Part shown: positions 16,678 to 24,847 of the stretch, piece after piece
How positions within the stretch are numbered: the first letter of the stretch is position 1
Layout of the letters: every line of letters starts with the position of its first letter
Assembly (NCBI GenBank): GCA_031180725.1
Contig: JAPSLO010000006.1
Span: forward strand, 124,001-188,000
Origin: Roseomonas sp.
GTDB taxonomy: Bacteria; Pseudomonadota; Alphaproteobacteria; Acetobacterales; Acetobacteraceae
Length of the DNA: 64,000 nt
Direction of reading: 5' to 3'
Position numbers and translations under genes: made by a program
Notes under the pieces: generated by a model
What the model was told of the DNA's origin: nothing
Seen by the model: only the letters and a program-made list of their open reading frames with translations
Databases searched by the model: none

Positions 16678-17358
16678 TCAGCCCGCGAGTAGCCGCTGAA
16701 GGTACGGCGTGAGCATGATGGTGAGCGTGAAGGTCGCCACCACGCCGACTGCCACCGTGATGATCCCGACCATCACTGCCCTCAGCACCACAGAGCGGGC
16801 CAGGGCGCCGGCTTGCGCTGGCTTCGCTGCCAGGACCACCGGCGCGCCGCGGCGCAGAAGCCATAGCGCATGCGCCGCTCCCACCATTGTCGCGAGCAGC
16901 CCGACGGCAGGCACCATCACCAGCACGCCGCTGAGCCAGAACCCCGTAAGTCCATAGACCACGAGCTTGGTAGCGGCGGTAGGGTCGGCTGTGGCCCCGA
17001 ACCGAGGCGCAGCCTGCAGCACGAGGTCTCGCAGGAGGAAGACCGCGAGCGCGGCAAGCCCGAGAGAGACTGGCGCCATGAACAGGGCGAGCCAAAATGG
17101 GCCGAAGCTCTGACGCGTACCGGTGCCGATCGCGACCACCCCGCCATCTGGCCCGGCCTGGAGATAGGTGACCTGCTCGGCCGTAGGTTCGGTGCCGAGC
17201 AGGAGACCGAGCAGGAACATCACCGCGCAGGGCAGCAGTACCAACCCCGGCATATAAAGACCAAGCAGCCTGCCGCGCGTGTCGCCCTCGGCTGCAATGG
17301 CTTTCCAGGCGGTATCGGGCGTGGTGATAAGCCCCACTACCCGGGCAAGCATGGTCAT
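16678..17358 (-). CDS. Yip1-family membrane protein
   Basis: A 226-residue inner-membrane protein with about five hydrophobic segments. Its opening (ARVVGLITTPDTAWKAIAAEG) is characteristic of bacterial YIP1-domain proteins, in which a short amphipathic start with a TPxxAW motif precedes the membrane bundle. Function in bacteria is not established. The ATG at 17358 is preferred because the longer frame starts at TTG. A moderately lower GC and different codon use than the neighbours is visible by eye but not measured. The glycerate kinase gene lies upstream on the same strand. Confidence 0.7.
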   Translation of the reverse strand: MTMLARVVGLITTPDTAWKAIAAEGDTRGRLLGLYMPGLVLLPCAVMFLLGLLLGTEPTAEQVTYLQAGPDGGVVAIGTGTRQSFGPFWLALFMAPVSLGLAALAVFLLRDLVLQAAPRFGATADPTAATKLVVYGLTGFWLSGVLVMVPAVGLLATMVGAAHALWLLRRGAPVVLAAKPAQAGALARSVVLRAVMVGIITVAVGVVATFTLTIMLTPYLQRLLAG

Positions 17359-17418
17359 GTTCCAAGCCCCAAGGCCGATTCGATCGTGGATCAAGCCTAA
17401 GTGCTCGGCAAGCAGCCT

Positions 17419-18714
17419 TTAGCCCACCAGCACCGCGCGGAAGTCGTTGACGTTGGTCAGCGTCGGCCCGGTCTCCACAAGGTCGCCCAGCGCCTGGAAC
17501 AGCCCCCACGAATCGTGCCGCGCCAGCACCGCCCGCGGGTCCATCCCCGCTGCCCGGGCGCGCGCCAGCGTATCCGGTCCGGCGATGGCGCCGGCATTCG
17601 CCTCCGACCCGTCGATGCCGTCGGTGTCGCCCATCAGCGCCCAGATGCCCTCCGCCCCCGCCAGGGCGACGGTGCAGCCCAGCAGGCACTCGGAGTTCCG
17701 GCCACCGCGGCCGCCGCCCTCCTTTCCGATGGTCACGGTGGTCTCGCCGCCCGAGAGCAGCACGCAGGGCGCGGCCGCCGGCACGCCATGCGTCCTCGCA
17801 GAGAGCGCGATGCCGGCCAGGGCCTTGCCCAGCTCCCGTGCCTCGCCTTCCAGCGCGTCGCCCAGGATAAGCGGCGTCAGCCCCAGACCGCGGGCCTTTT
17901 CGGCCGCTGCCCGCAAGGCCAGCATTGGTGTTGCGATCATGCGGTATTCGGCGCCGGCCAGGCGCGGGTCGCCGGGCTTCGGCGTTTCCTCCTCGGCGCG
18001 GGCCAGATGCGCCACCACGGCCTCGGGCAGCGCCAGGCCGTAATGCGCCACGAGGGCGCGTGCATCGGCGAAGCTGGTCGGGTCGGGCACGGTCGGCCCG
18101 CTGGCAATTGCCGCGGGGTCATCGCCCGGCACGTCGCTGATCGCCAGCGTCACCACCCGGGCCGGATGCGCGGCCAGCGCCAGCCGCCCGCCGGAAAAGG
18201 CCGAGAGATGCCGGCGGATGCAGTTCATCTCGTTGATCGTGGCGCCGGAGGCCAGCAGCGCCCGGTTCACCGCCATGAGCTGATCCAGCGTCAGCCCCGG
18301 CGCCGGCAGCGTCGTCAGCGCCGATCCGCCGCCGGAGACCAGGAATAGCACCAGGTCGTCCTTCGCCAGTCCCCGGACTGCCGCCAGGATTCGCTCGGCC
18401 CCCGCCGCGCCGGCAGCGTCCGGCACGGGGTGGGAGGCTTCCAGCACCTGGATCCGCTGCGTCGGATAGCCGTGACCGTAGCGGGTGACGACGACACCGG
18501 AGAGCGGCAGCTCGGGCCAGGCGGCCTCCACAGCCGCGGCCATTATAGCGGCGGATTTCCCGGCGCCCACCACCACCACGCGACCGGATTTCGGAGGCTC
18601 AGGCAGGTGGCGGGCCAGCACCACGCGCGGGTCGGCGCTGGCCACGGCGGCGTCGAACAGGCTCCGCAGCGCGGCACGGGCGCGGCCGTCATCCCGGGAC
18701 GTGGGCGATGTCAT
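17419..18714 (-). CDS. Glycerate 2-kinase (MOFRL family; TtuD/GckA type)
   Basis: A 431-residue protein of the DUF4147/MOFRL family. Motifs include VVVVGAGKSAAIMA near residue 47, LVSGGGSALTTLPAPGLTL near 128, DVPGDDPAAIASGPTVPD near 195, and the C-terminal LLSGGETTVTI and GRNSECLLG segments of MOFRL. It phosphorylates glycerate to 2-phosphoglycerate; relatives in tartrate clusters are called TtuD (often mis-named hydroxypyruvate reductase). It fits with the tartrate dehydrogenase-like gene 0.9 kb away, since tartrate decarboxylation gives glycerate. An 11-bp motif shared with that gene's promoter lies 74 bases before its ATG. Confidence 0.88.
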   Translation of the reverse strand: MTSPTSRDDGRARAALRSLFDAAVASADPRVVLARHLPEPPKSGRVVVVGAGKSAAIMAAAVEAAWPELPLSGVVVTRYGHGYPTQRIQVLEASHPVPDAAGAAGAERILAAVRGLAKDDLVLFLVSGGGSALTTLPAPGLTLDQLMAVNRALLASGATINEMNCIRRHLSAFSGGRLALAAHPARVVTLAISDVPGDDPAAIASGPTVPDPTSFADARALVAHYGLALPEAVVAHLARAEEETPKPGDPRLAGAEYRMIATPMLALRAAAEKARGLGLTPLILGDALEGEARELGKALAGIALSARTHGVPAAAPCVLLSGGETTVTIGKEGGGRGGRNSECLLGCTVALAGAEGIWALMGDTDGIDGSEANAGAIAGPDTLARARAAGMDPRAVLARHDSWGLFQALGDLVETGPTLTNVNDFRAVLVG

Positions 18715-18787
18715 GGGGGCGTGGTCTCCTCTCCGGCTTCTGATCCTGGCCGGGGCTTTCGGGATGGGAAAGCCCTTGTGGCGTTTT

Positions 18788-18798
18788 TCGTGGTATGG
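18788..18798 (-). promoter_or_regulatory. Candidate GntR operator upstream of the glycerate kinase gene
   Basis: Read on the minus strand this is CCATACCACGA, 74-84 bases before the glycerate kinase ATG. The same 11 bases occur at 19591-19601, in the same orientation relative to the tartrate dehydrogenase-like gene. A shared site for the GntR regulator encoded between the two genes is inferred. Confidence 0.45.
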
Positions 18799-18884
18799 AA
18801 GAAGGGCGCGAGGGAAGGAGGGAACGCCGCACCGCCATGTCGCGCCTGCTCGACAGCCCGCTTCCTGTGTCGTGGCTGGGCACC

Positions 18885-19583
18885 CTAGGCACCCAGCGCA
18901 CGCAGGATCTCTCCGCTGGCGCGGCTGCGATGGGCGGCCAGCGCCGCGCGGGCGCCTTCTGCATCACCTGCCTCCAGCGCCGAGAGGATGGCGCGGTGCT
19001 CCTGCGCCGAGGCTTTCGGTTCCGGCCGGCGCGCCACAGTGGCGCTGCGGGCGCGCTGCGCCTGGTCGGCCGCGGTGCCGGCCAACGCCGCCAGCTTGGG
19101 GTTGCCGCAGCCGGCCACCAGGGCGCGATGGAAGGCATCATCGGCGGCGGCCCAGGCGGCGCGGTCGCCGCGGGCCAGGGCCGCCTCCATCTCCTCCGTT
19201 GCCTGGCGCATCGCCACCAGGGTGGCGCTGCCGGCGCCGCCTCGCTGCGCGAGCAGGGAGGCTGCCGCGCCTTCCAGCGCGATCAGCACCTCGTAGGTAT
19301 GGCGAAGGTCTTCGGGATCGATGGGCAGCACCCGCACGCCCCGGCGCGACAGCACGCGCAGGAAGCCTTCGTGTTGCAAGCGCAGCACCGCTTCATGCAC
19401 CGGGGTCCGGCTCATGCCGAGCTGCTCGGCGATGGCCTGTTCCACCGCCTCATGCCCCGGCGGCAGCAGCCCTTCCAGGATGCTGGCCTTCAGCGCCGCA
19501 TAGGCGGTGTCCGCCAGGCTCTGCTTCGCCGGCGGCGGGGCCATCGGCCTCACCCGGTCCCGGCTGCGAATCTCGCTGTCCAT
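18885..19583 (-). CDS. GntR-family transcriptional regulator, FCD (FadR) subfamily
   Basis: A 232-residue regulator. The winged helix-turn-helix is at about residues 20-85 (YAALKASILEGLLPPG, EQAIAEQLGMSRTPVHEAVLRLQHEGFL). An all-helical FCD ligand domain follows from about 95 to 225, with DDAFHRALVAGCGN as the metal/ligand signature. Members usually repress catabolic operons and respond to organic acids. The ATG at 19583 is used; ATG 19544 would remove 13 residues without touching the DNA-binding domain. It is divergent from the tartrate dehydrogenase-like gene and upstream of glycerate kinase, so it is the likely local regulator. Confidence 0.9.
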   Translation of the reverse strand: MDSEIRSRDRVRPMAPPPAKQSLADTAYAALKASILEGLLPPGHEAVEQAIAEQLGMSRTPVHEAVLRLQHEGFLRVLSRRGVRVLPIDPEDLRHTYEVLIALEGAAASLLAQRGGAGSATLVAMRQATEEMEAALARGDRAAWAAADDAFHRALVAGCGNPKLAALAGTAADQAQRARSATVARRPEPKASAQEHRAILSALEAGDAEGARAALAAHRSRASGEILRALGA

Positions 19584-19590
19584 GGCGGGA

Positions 19591-19601
19591 CCATACCACG
19601 A
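19591..19601 (+). promoter_or_regulatory. Candidate GntR operator in the divergent GntR / dehydrogenase promoter
   Basis: CCATACCACGA, an exact match to the site upstream of glycerate kinase, lies in the 38-base gap between the divergent GntR and tartrate dehydrogenase-like genes, 20 bases before the latter's ATG. A regulator bound here could control both directions. Confidence 0.45.
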
Positions 19602-19621
19602 CCCAGCAAGGAGCCCGCGCC

Positions 19622-20692
19622 ATGCGCAGCCATCGAATCGCCGCCATTCCCGCCGACGGCATCGGCCAGGAAGTGATCCCCGCCGGGCTGGAAGTGCTGC
19701 AGGCGCTGGCCGAGCGCAGCGGCGACTTCCGGCTGGATGTCACCAGCTTTCCCTGGGGCAGCGACTTCTACCGCCAGACCGGCCGCATGATGCCGGAAGA
19801 CGGGCTGGAGACGCTGAAGGGCTTCGACGCCATCTTCTTCGGCGCCGTCGGCGACAAGGAACTGCCGGACGATATCACCCTCTGGGGTCTGCGGCTGAAG
19901 ATCTGCCAGGGCTTCGACCAATACGCGAATATCCGCCCCACCCGCGTGCTGCCCGGCCTGACCAGCCCGCTGCGCGAGGTCGCGCCCGGCGACATCGACT
20001 GGGTGATCGTGCGCGAGAACAGCGAAGGCGAATATGCCGGCCATGGCGGCCGCGCGCATCGCGGTCATCCGGAGGAAGTGGCGACCGAGACCGCGATCTT
20101 CACCCGCGCCGGCGTCACCCGCATCATGCGCACCGCCTTCGAGATCGCCGCGCTCCGCCCGCGGAAGCTGCTGACGGTGGTGACCAAGTCCAACGCCCAG
20201 AAGCACGGCATGGTCTTCTGGGACGAGATCGCCGCCGAGGTCGCCCGCGACTTCCCCAGCGTGACCTGGGAGAAGGAGCTGGTGGACGCGATGGCCGCGC
20301 GCATGGTGCGCCGTCCGCGCAGCATCGACACCGTGGTCGCCACCAATCTGCACGCCGATATTCTGAGCGACCTGGCCGGCGCAGTGGCGGGCTCGCTGGG
20401 CGTGGCGCCGACGGCCAATCTCGATCCCAGCCGCCGCTTTCCCTCGATGTTCGAGCCGATCCACGGCTCGGCCTTCGACATCGCCGGCAAGGGCGTCGCG
20501 AACCCCGTGGCAACCTTCTGGACCGCGGCGATGATGCTGGAGCACCTTGGCGAGGCGGCCGCAGCCAACCGGCTGATGACGGCCGTGGAGCGGGTCTGCG
20601 CCGATGGCGTGTTGACTGCCGATCTCGGCGGCACGGCCCGGACCGCAGATGTGACCGCCGCCGTCTGCGCCGCCATCCGCGGCGCCAACTGA
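19622..20692 (+). CDS. ttuC: Tartrate dehydrogenase/decarboxylase or related isopropylmalate-dehydrogenase-fold enzyme
   Basis: A 356-residue member of the isocitrate/isopropylmalate dehydrogenase fold. It shows IPADGIGQEVIPAGLEVL at the N-terminus, LRLKICQGFDQYANIRP (substrate loop), and VIVRENSEGEYAGHGG. Further on come TVVTKSNAQKHGMVFWDEI, VVATNLHADILSDLAG (metal Asp residues) and FEPIHGSAFDIAGKG. QYANIRP with ENSEGEYAG is typical of the TtuC/YeaU group, which oxidises and decarboxylates tartrate or D-malate with NAD and a divalent metal. AAGGAG precedes the ATG. The neighbouring glycerate kinase favours tartrate; D-malate remains possible. Confidence 0.88.
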   Translation: MRSHRIAAIPADGIGQEVIPAGLEVLQALAERSGDFRLDVTSFPWGSDFYRQTGRMMPEDGLETLKGFDAIFFGAVGDKELPDDITLWGLRLKICQGFDQYANIRPTRVLPGLTSPLREVAPGDIDWVIVRENSEGEYAGHGGRAHRGHPEEVATETAIFTRAGVTRIMRTAFEIAALRPRKLLTVVTKSNAQKHGMVFWDEIAAEVARDFPSVTWEKELVDAMAARMVRRPRSIDTVVATNLHADILSDLAGAVAGSLGVAPTANLDPSRRFPSMFEPIHGSAFDIAGKGVANPVATFWTAAMMLEHLGEAAAANRLMTAVERVCADGVLTADLGGTARTADVTAAVCAAIRGAN

Positions 20693-20787
20693 CCATGAGA
20701 TGATCCCCGTGCCGGGCTCCATGCGGGCCCGGTGCCAAGAGGGCCGGCCAACGGCCGCCGGGTAACGCGAGGGAAAGGAGCGTCTCC

Positions 20788-21825
20788 ATGTCGTTCTTCA
20801 AGCGCCGCGCCACCAGCCTGCGCGCCGAGGCCGTCACGCCCACCCGCCGGCAGCTTCTGGCGGGGATCTGCGGCTGCTGCCTGGGCTCCGGCCTGAACGT
20901 CTCGCCCGCCGCGGCGCAGATCCCGGCGGTGCAGCAGCACATCGCCGCCGCGCGCGCCGCCGCGGGCAGCGACCTGCAGGCCTATATGCGCCTGGTGCAA
21001 CCGCTTCTGCCGGCCAGCGGCACCAGCGGCCCGACGCCGGCGCAGCTGCGCGCCATGCCGCCGCCAGCTCCCTTCAAGGCCTTCGATAACCTGGTCTTCG
21101 TCGGCAACCACTACGTTACTGCCTGGGCCATTCCGACCGCGGACGGGATCATCCTGATCGACGCGCTGGACAACGACGCGGAAGCCGAGCACCACGCGGA
21201 AGCCGGCATGCGCGGCGCGGGCCTCGATCCGGCGCAGGTGAAGACGGTCATCGTCACCCATGGCCATGCCGACCACTATGGCGGCGCGAACTGGTTCGCG
21301 CAGCGCTATGGCAGCCGCGTGGCCATGCACGAGGCCGACTGGGCGATGATGGAAACCGGGCTGGAATACGACCGGCCCGAACTCGGCCGGCCGCCCCGGC
21401 GCGACATCGTGCTGCGCGACGGCGAGATCTTCCGCCAGGGCGGCACCGCGATCGAGATCCTGTTCACGCCCGGCCACACCTGGGGGACGATCTCTCTGCT
21501 GATGGATGTGCAGGAAGGTGGGCGCAGGCACCGCGCCATGCTGTGGGGCGGTACCGCCTTCAATTTCGGCGGCCAGCCGCGCCGTGTGCCGCGCCTGCAG
21601 GCCTACATCGATTCCACCGTGAAGGCGCAGCAGGCTGCGCAGCGGCAGGAAGTGGACGTCTTCCTGTCCAACCACACCGGCTGGGACCAGGCGGTGGAGA
21701 AGAATGCCCGGCGCAGGCCGGGCGGGCCGAATCCCTTCGTCATCGGCGTCGATGCCACGCAGCGCGCGCTGACCGTCATGCGCGAATGCGCGCTGGCCAC
21801 CATGGCCGCCTGGACCGCCGCCTGA
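20788..21825 (+). CDS. Exported metallo-beta-lactamase-fold hydrolase, B3-like metal site
   Basis: A 345-residue protein with a Tat-like leader (TPTRRQLLAGICGCCLG, ending AAAQ). The metal ligands are all visible: THGHADHYGG near residue 155 (three His and one Asp), TPGHTWG near 230, and a last His in SNHTGWD near 290. This order matches subclass B3-like proteins. Such proteins may hydrolyse beta-lactams, lactones or other esters; its place between a tartrate enzyme and a Bug receptor points to a metabolic rather than a resistance role, but that is inference. GGAAAGGAG precedes the ATG. Confidence 0.82.
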   Translation: MSFFKRRATSLRAEAVTPTRRQLLAGICGCCLGSGLNVSPAAAQIPAVQQHIAAARAAAGSDLQAYMRLVQPLLPASGTSGPTPAQLRAMPPPAPFKAFDNLVFVGNHYVTAWAIPTADGIILIDALDNDAEAEHHAEAGMRGAGLDPAQVKTVIVTHGHADHYGGANWFAQRYGSRVAMHEADWAMMETGLEYDRPELGRPPRRDIVLRDGEIFRQGGTAIEILFTPGHTWGTISLLMDVQEGGRRHRAMLWGGTAFNFGGQPRRVPRLQAYIDSTVKAQQAAQRQEVDVFLSNHTGWDQAVEKNARRRPGGPNPFVIGVDATQRALTVMRECALATMAAWTAA

Positions 21826-21850
21826 GCTTCGCCTGGAGGAACCGAGAGAG

Positions 21851-22834
21851 ATGAACCCCACACGTCGCGCGCTGCTGGCCAGCGCGCTCGCCTTGCCGGC
21901 ACTGTCCGCGCCGGCCTTCGCGCAGGGCTTCCCAGCGCGCGCCGTGACCATCCATGTGCCCTTCGCCGCTGGCGGGCCGACCGATGTGATCACCCGCCTC
22001 TGCGCCGAGGGCATGTCGAAGGATCTCGGCCAGGCGGTGGTGGTGGAGAACACCACCGGCGCCGGCGGCACACTGGCGGCGGGGCGCGTCGCCCAGGCAC
22101 GACCGGATGGCTACACGCTGCTGATGCACCATATCGGCCACGCCGCCAGCGCCACGCTGTACCGCCGCCTGCCCTACAGCGTGACGGAGAGCTTCGCGCC
22201 GCTGGGCCTGGCTTCCGACGCCGCCATGACCATCGTGGCGCGCCCCGACTTCCCGGCCGAGGACCTGGCCGGGCTGCTGGAGGCGATCCGGCGCGAGGGC
22301 GACAGGCTGAACCTGGCGCATTCCGGCCTGGGCGGCGCCAACCAGCTCTGCGGCATGCTGCTGCAATCCGCGGCAGGCAAGGCCATGACCTCGGTGGTGT
22401 TCCGCGGCAGCGCGCCGGCGATCACCGAGCTGATGGCCGGGCGCATCGACGTGTTCTGCGACCAGGCGACGAACACCGCGCCCTTCATCCGCGACCGCCG
22501 CATCAAGGCCTATGCCGTCACCCTGCCGCAGCGCGTGGGCGGCGGACTGGAGCATCTGCCCACCACGGCGGAACTCGGCGTGCCGCAGATCGCGATGAGC
22601 ACCTGGCACGGGCTCTATGCGCCGGCCGGCACGCCGGCCGAGATCCAGGAACGCCTGGCTGCTGCCTTGCGCGCCGCGCTGAAGGAGGAGCGGCTGAAGA
22701 CCCGCTTCGCGGAGCTGGTGACCGAGCCCGCCACCGAGCAGCGTGCCACCCCTGCCTTCCACACCCGCTTCCTGGCGGAGGAAGTGACCCGCTGGCGCCC
22801 GATTATCGAGGCTGCCGGGCAATACGCCGACTGA
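21851..22834 (+). CDS. Tripartite tricarboxylate transporter (Bug family) binding protein
   Basis: A 327-residue periplasmic receptor with a signal peptide (TRRALLASALALPALSAPAFA). The Bug signature is clear: VTIHVPFAAGGPTDVITRL, VVENTTGAGGTLAAGRVAQARPDGYTLL, and the C-terminal AELGVPQIAMSTWHGLYAPAGTP. It would bind a carboxylate and deliver it to a TctA/TctB membrane pair, but no tctAB is next to it, which is common for this expanded family. The position after the tartrate dehydrogenase-like gene makes tartrate or a similar dicarboxylate a reasonable ligand guess. GGAGGAACCGAGAGAG precedes the ATG. Confidence 0.9.
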   Translation: MNPTRRALLASALALPALSAPAFAQGFPARAVTIHVPFAAGGPTDVITRLCAEGMSKDLGQAVVVENTTGAGGTLAAGRVAQARPDGYTLLMHHIGHAASATLYRRLPYSVTESFAPLGLASDAAMTIVARPDFPAEDLAGLLEAIRREGDRLNLAHSGLGGANQLCGMLLQSAAGKAMTSVVFRGSAPAITELMAGRIDVFCDQATNTAPFIRDRRIKAYAVTLPQRVGGGLEHLPTTAELGVPQIAMSTWHGLYAPAGTPAEIQERLAAALRAALKEERLKTRFAELVTEPATEQRATPAFHTRFLAEEVTRWRPIIEAAGQYAD

Positions 22835-22848
22835 CGCGGTGCTGGACC

Positions 22849-22890
22849 GGGTGGTCCTTTCGCCCCAGATAGGGGGCAGGAGGACCACCC
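22849..22890 (+). promoter_or_regulatory. Stable hairpin covering the ribosome-binding site of the DUF1244 gene
   Basis: GGGTGGTCCT (22849-22858) pairs perfectly with AGGACCACCC (22881-22890). Inside it GCCCC (22862-22866) pairs with GGGGC (22873-22877). The Shine-Dalgarno AGGAGG at 22878-22883 is half buried in the stem, and the AUG at 22891 follows the last paired base. It may control translation, and may also act as the terminator of the upstream Bug gene. Confidence 0.5.
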
Positions 22891-23202
22891 ATGCCCGCAC
22901 CCGAGATCGACCAGGCCACCCGGACCGAGCTGGAAGCCGCCGCCTTTCGGCGCCTGGTCCAGCATCTGCGCGAGCGCACGGATGTGCAGAACATCGACCT
23001 GATGAACCTGGCGGGGTTCTGCCGGAATTGTCTCTCCAAGTGGTATCGCGCCGCCGCCGAGGAGAAAGGTATTCCGCTCTCCGACCCGGATGCGCGGGAG
23101 ATCATCTACGGCATGCCCTACAAGGAATGGCAGGCGAAATACCAGAAGGAGGCGACGGCCGAGCAGAAGGCGAAGTTCGCCGCGGCCAACCAGGGGCATT
23201 GA
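22891..23202 (+). CDS. DUF1244 family protein
   Basis: A 103-residue protein of the DUF1244 family, found almost only in proteobacteria. The hallmark stretch is VDLMNLAGFCRNCLSKWY (here NIDLMNLAGFCRNCLSKWYRAA) near residues 34-54, with two close Cys residues, followed by IPLSDPDAREIIYGMPYKEWQAKYQ. It is cytoplasmic, has a helical, charged C-terminus, and its biochemical role is unknown. AGGAGG lies seven bases before the ATG but within a strong hairpin. The GapR gene follows 53 bases later, so the two are probably cotranscribed. Confidence 0.88.
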   Translation: MPAPEIDQATRTELEAAAFRRLVQHLRERTDVQNIDLMNLAGFCRNCLSKWYRAAAEEKGIPLSDPDAREIIYGMPYKEWQAKYQKEATAEQKAKFAAANQGH

Positions 23203-23255
23203 TCGTGCCACCCAGGCGTGGCACGACCCGCGCCCTTCGTGTGGGGGACCAGCGT

Positions 23256-23561
23256 GTGAGCGATACCGACCTTCAGGAGGCCAAGGCCAGCCGCGACCGC
23301 CAGGCTGCGGATCCCGAAAGCGAAGTCGGCGGCATCGCGGCCGACCGGCTTCGTTCCATTATCGAGCGGATCGAGCGGCTGGAGGAGGAGCGCAAGGCGC
23401 TGGCCGGCGACATCAAGGACATCTTCGCCGAGGCGAAGTCGGCCGGCTTCGACGTGAAGACGATCCGGCAGATCATCAGCCTGCGGAAGAAGGAGCCGGC
23501 CGAGGTGGAGGAGCAGGAGACGCTGCTCGACCTGTATCGCCGTGCGCTTGGCATGATCTGA
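23256..23561 (+). CDS. gapR: GapR-family nucleoid protein (DUF2312)
   Basis: A 101-residue protein of the DUF2312 family. In Caulobacter this protein, GapR, binds overtwisted AT-rich DNA ahead of replication and stimulates topoisomerases. The conserved core is present from about residue 25 to the end: LRSIIERIERLEEERKALAGDIKD, IFAEAKSAGFDVKTIRQIISLRK and LLDLYRRAL, a mostly coiled-coil dimer unit. The start is GTG at 23256 with GGGGGA six bases upstream; an in-frame GTG at 23241 is possible. It follows DUF1244 on the same strand. Confidence 0.9.
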   Translation: MSDTDLQEAKASRDRQAADPESEVGGIAADRLRSIIERIERLEEERKALAGDIKDIFAEAKSAGFDVKTIRQIISLRKKEPAEVEEQETLLDLYRRALGMI

Positions 23562-23575
23562 CGGGCCCGGGCGGC

Positions 23576-24214
23576 ATGTTCTATGAAGCCGGGCAGCACC
23601 GGGCGATGGGGCTGCCGCACGACCCGCTGAAGGCCATCGTCGCGCCACGGCCGATCGGCTGGATCTCCACCCTGGATGCGGCGGGGCGCGTCAACCTGGC
23701 GCCCTACAGCTTCTTCAACATGGTGCAGACCAGCCCGGCCATGGTGGCCTTCGGCAGCGACGGGTTGAAGCACACGGTGGCCAATGCGATGGCCAGCGGC
23801 GAATTCGTCTTCAACCTGGCCACCAGGGCGCTGTTCGATGCGATGAACGCCTCCTCCGCCGCCTTGGCGGAGGGCGAGAACGAATTCGCCCATGCCGGGC
23901 TGGAAGCCGCGCCCTGCCGGCTGGTGAAGCCGCCGCGCGTGGCGGCCAGCCCTGCTGCGCTGGAATGCCGCGTGGTCCACAGCATGGAACTGCCGGATCT
24001 GAACGGCCGCGGCACCGGAGGTTACCTCGTGGTCGGCCAGGTGGTCGGCGTGCATATCGCCGAGTCCGCGCTAAAGGACGGCCGCTTCGACATGGTCGCC
24101 GCCGGTACCATCGCCCGCTGTGGCTATCGCGACTACACGCAGGTGACGGAACTCTTCTCCGCCCTGCGCCCGACCGATGGCGGGAAATACGAACCGGGGC
24201 AGCGGGATCTCTAA
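23576..24214 (+). CDS. Flavin reductase-like (FMN-binding split-barrel) protein
   Basis: A 212-residue protein with a flavin reductase-like domain: KAIVAPRPIGWISTLDAAGRVNLAPYSFFNMV near residues 19-50, then GLKHTVANAMASGEFVFNLAT, and YLVVGQVVGVHI near 150. Such proteins bind FMN and act as oxidoreductases or flavin donors to a monooxygenase. No monooxygenase is adjacent. It starts 14 bases after gapR and has no good ribosome-binding site, suggesting translational coupling. Its last four bases overlap the end of the convergent ATPase gene. Confidence 0.85.
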   Translation: MFYEAGQHRAMGLPHDPLKAIVAPRPIGWISTLDAAGRVNLAPYSFFNMVQTSPAMVAFGSDGLKHTVANAMASGEFVFNLATRALFDAMNASSAALAEGENEFAHAGLEAAPCRLVKPPRVAASPAALECRVVHSMELPDLNGRGTGGYLVVGQVVGVHIAESALKDGRFDMVAAGTIARCGYRDYTQVTELFSALRPTDGGKYEPGQRDL

Positions 24215-24756
24215 TCGCCGAGGCGCGCCCGGATGAAGCGGGCGCGGTTCTCCACCGACGCCAGCGGCAGCTCCAGCAGTTCGTAGCCCAGCGCCGTGTA
24301 GGTGCGGATCATGGCGGCATGGGTCGCCACGGCCTCCGCGAAGTCCTGCTTCCGCTCCGTGTCCTGGCCGAAGATCTCCGGCCAGGGCGGGGCGATGAAG
24401 ACCGGGCTGGCATAGCGGAAGCGGCGCGCCGCTTCCTGGAAATGCGCCGGCACCGGCAGCCCGCACAGCGTGAGATACCCGATGATGTCGGGCAGGCCGC
24501 GGTCGAACAGCACCGGGCGCGGCAGCCGCGCGGCCTCTCGCCAGGATCGCAGCTCCCAGCCCAGCATCTGCTCGGCGAAGGCCAGCCGGTCCGCCCAGGG
24601 CAGGGCGCTGCCCCCGATGGCCTGCTGGTCCTGGATGATGGCCCGCCCGGCTTCCGGCATATGCGGGAGGCCCTGGGCGGCCAGGGTCTGCAGCAGTGTG
24701 GTCTTGCCCGCGCCCGGACCGCCGGTGATGACGAAGAAGCCGCTGCCACCCTGCAA
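24211..24756 (-). CDS. P-loop ATPase (AAA_28-like)
   Basis: A 181-residue NTPase with Walker A GGPGAGKTTLL near residues 12-22. The next motifs are EAGRAIIQDQQ, VLFDRGLPDIIGYL (Asp in a kinase-like position near 88) and a C-terminal basic region. This is the pattern of small AAA_28-type predicted ATPases/nucleotide kinases, which have no firmly known substrate. The start appears to be TTG at 24756, preceded by GGGGAAGGG; no ATG or GTG is available. It overlaps the flavin reductase-like gene tail to tail by four bases and is divergent from the binding-protein gene. Confidence 0.78.
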   Translation of the reverse strand: MQGGSGFFVITGGPGAGKTTLLQTLAAQGLPHMPEAGRAIIQDQQAIGGSALPWADRLAFAEQMLGWELRSWREAARLPRPVLFDRGLPDIIGYLTLCGLPVPAHFQEAARRFRYASPVFIAPPWPEIFGQDTERKQDFAEAVATHAAMIRTYTALGYELLELPLASVENRARFIRARLGD

Positions 24757-24847
24757 ATCGCTTATCCCTTCCCCGATCGATGGCCGTTGCGGCGCCGTCT
24801 CGCGCAGGGCACCCTCCCGCCGGCCAAGTCAGAACAAGGAGGAAACC

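Noticed and set aside
18485-19621. Upstream extension of the TtuC-like frame
   Set aside because: It runs through the GntR gene on the other strand and is Arg/Pro-rich; the ATG at 19622 has a good ribosome-binding site and a family-like start.
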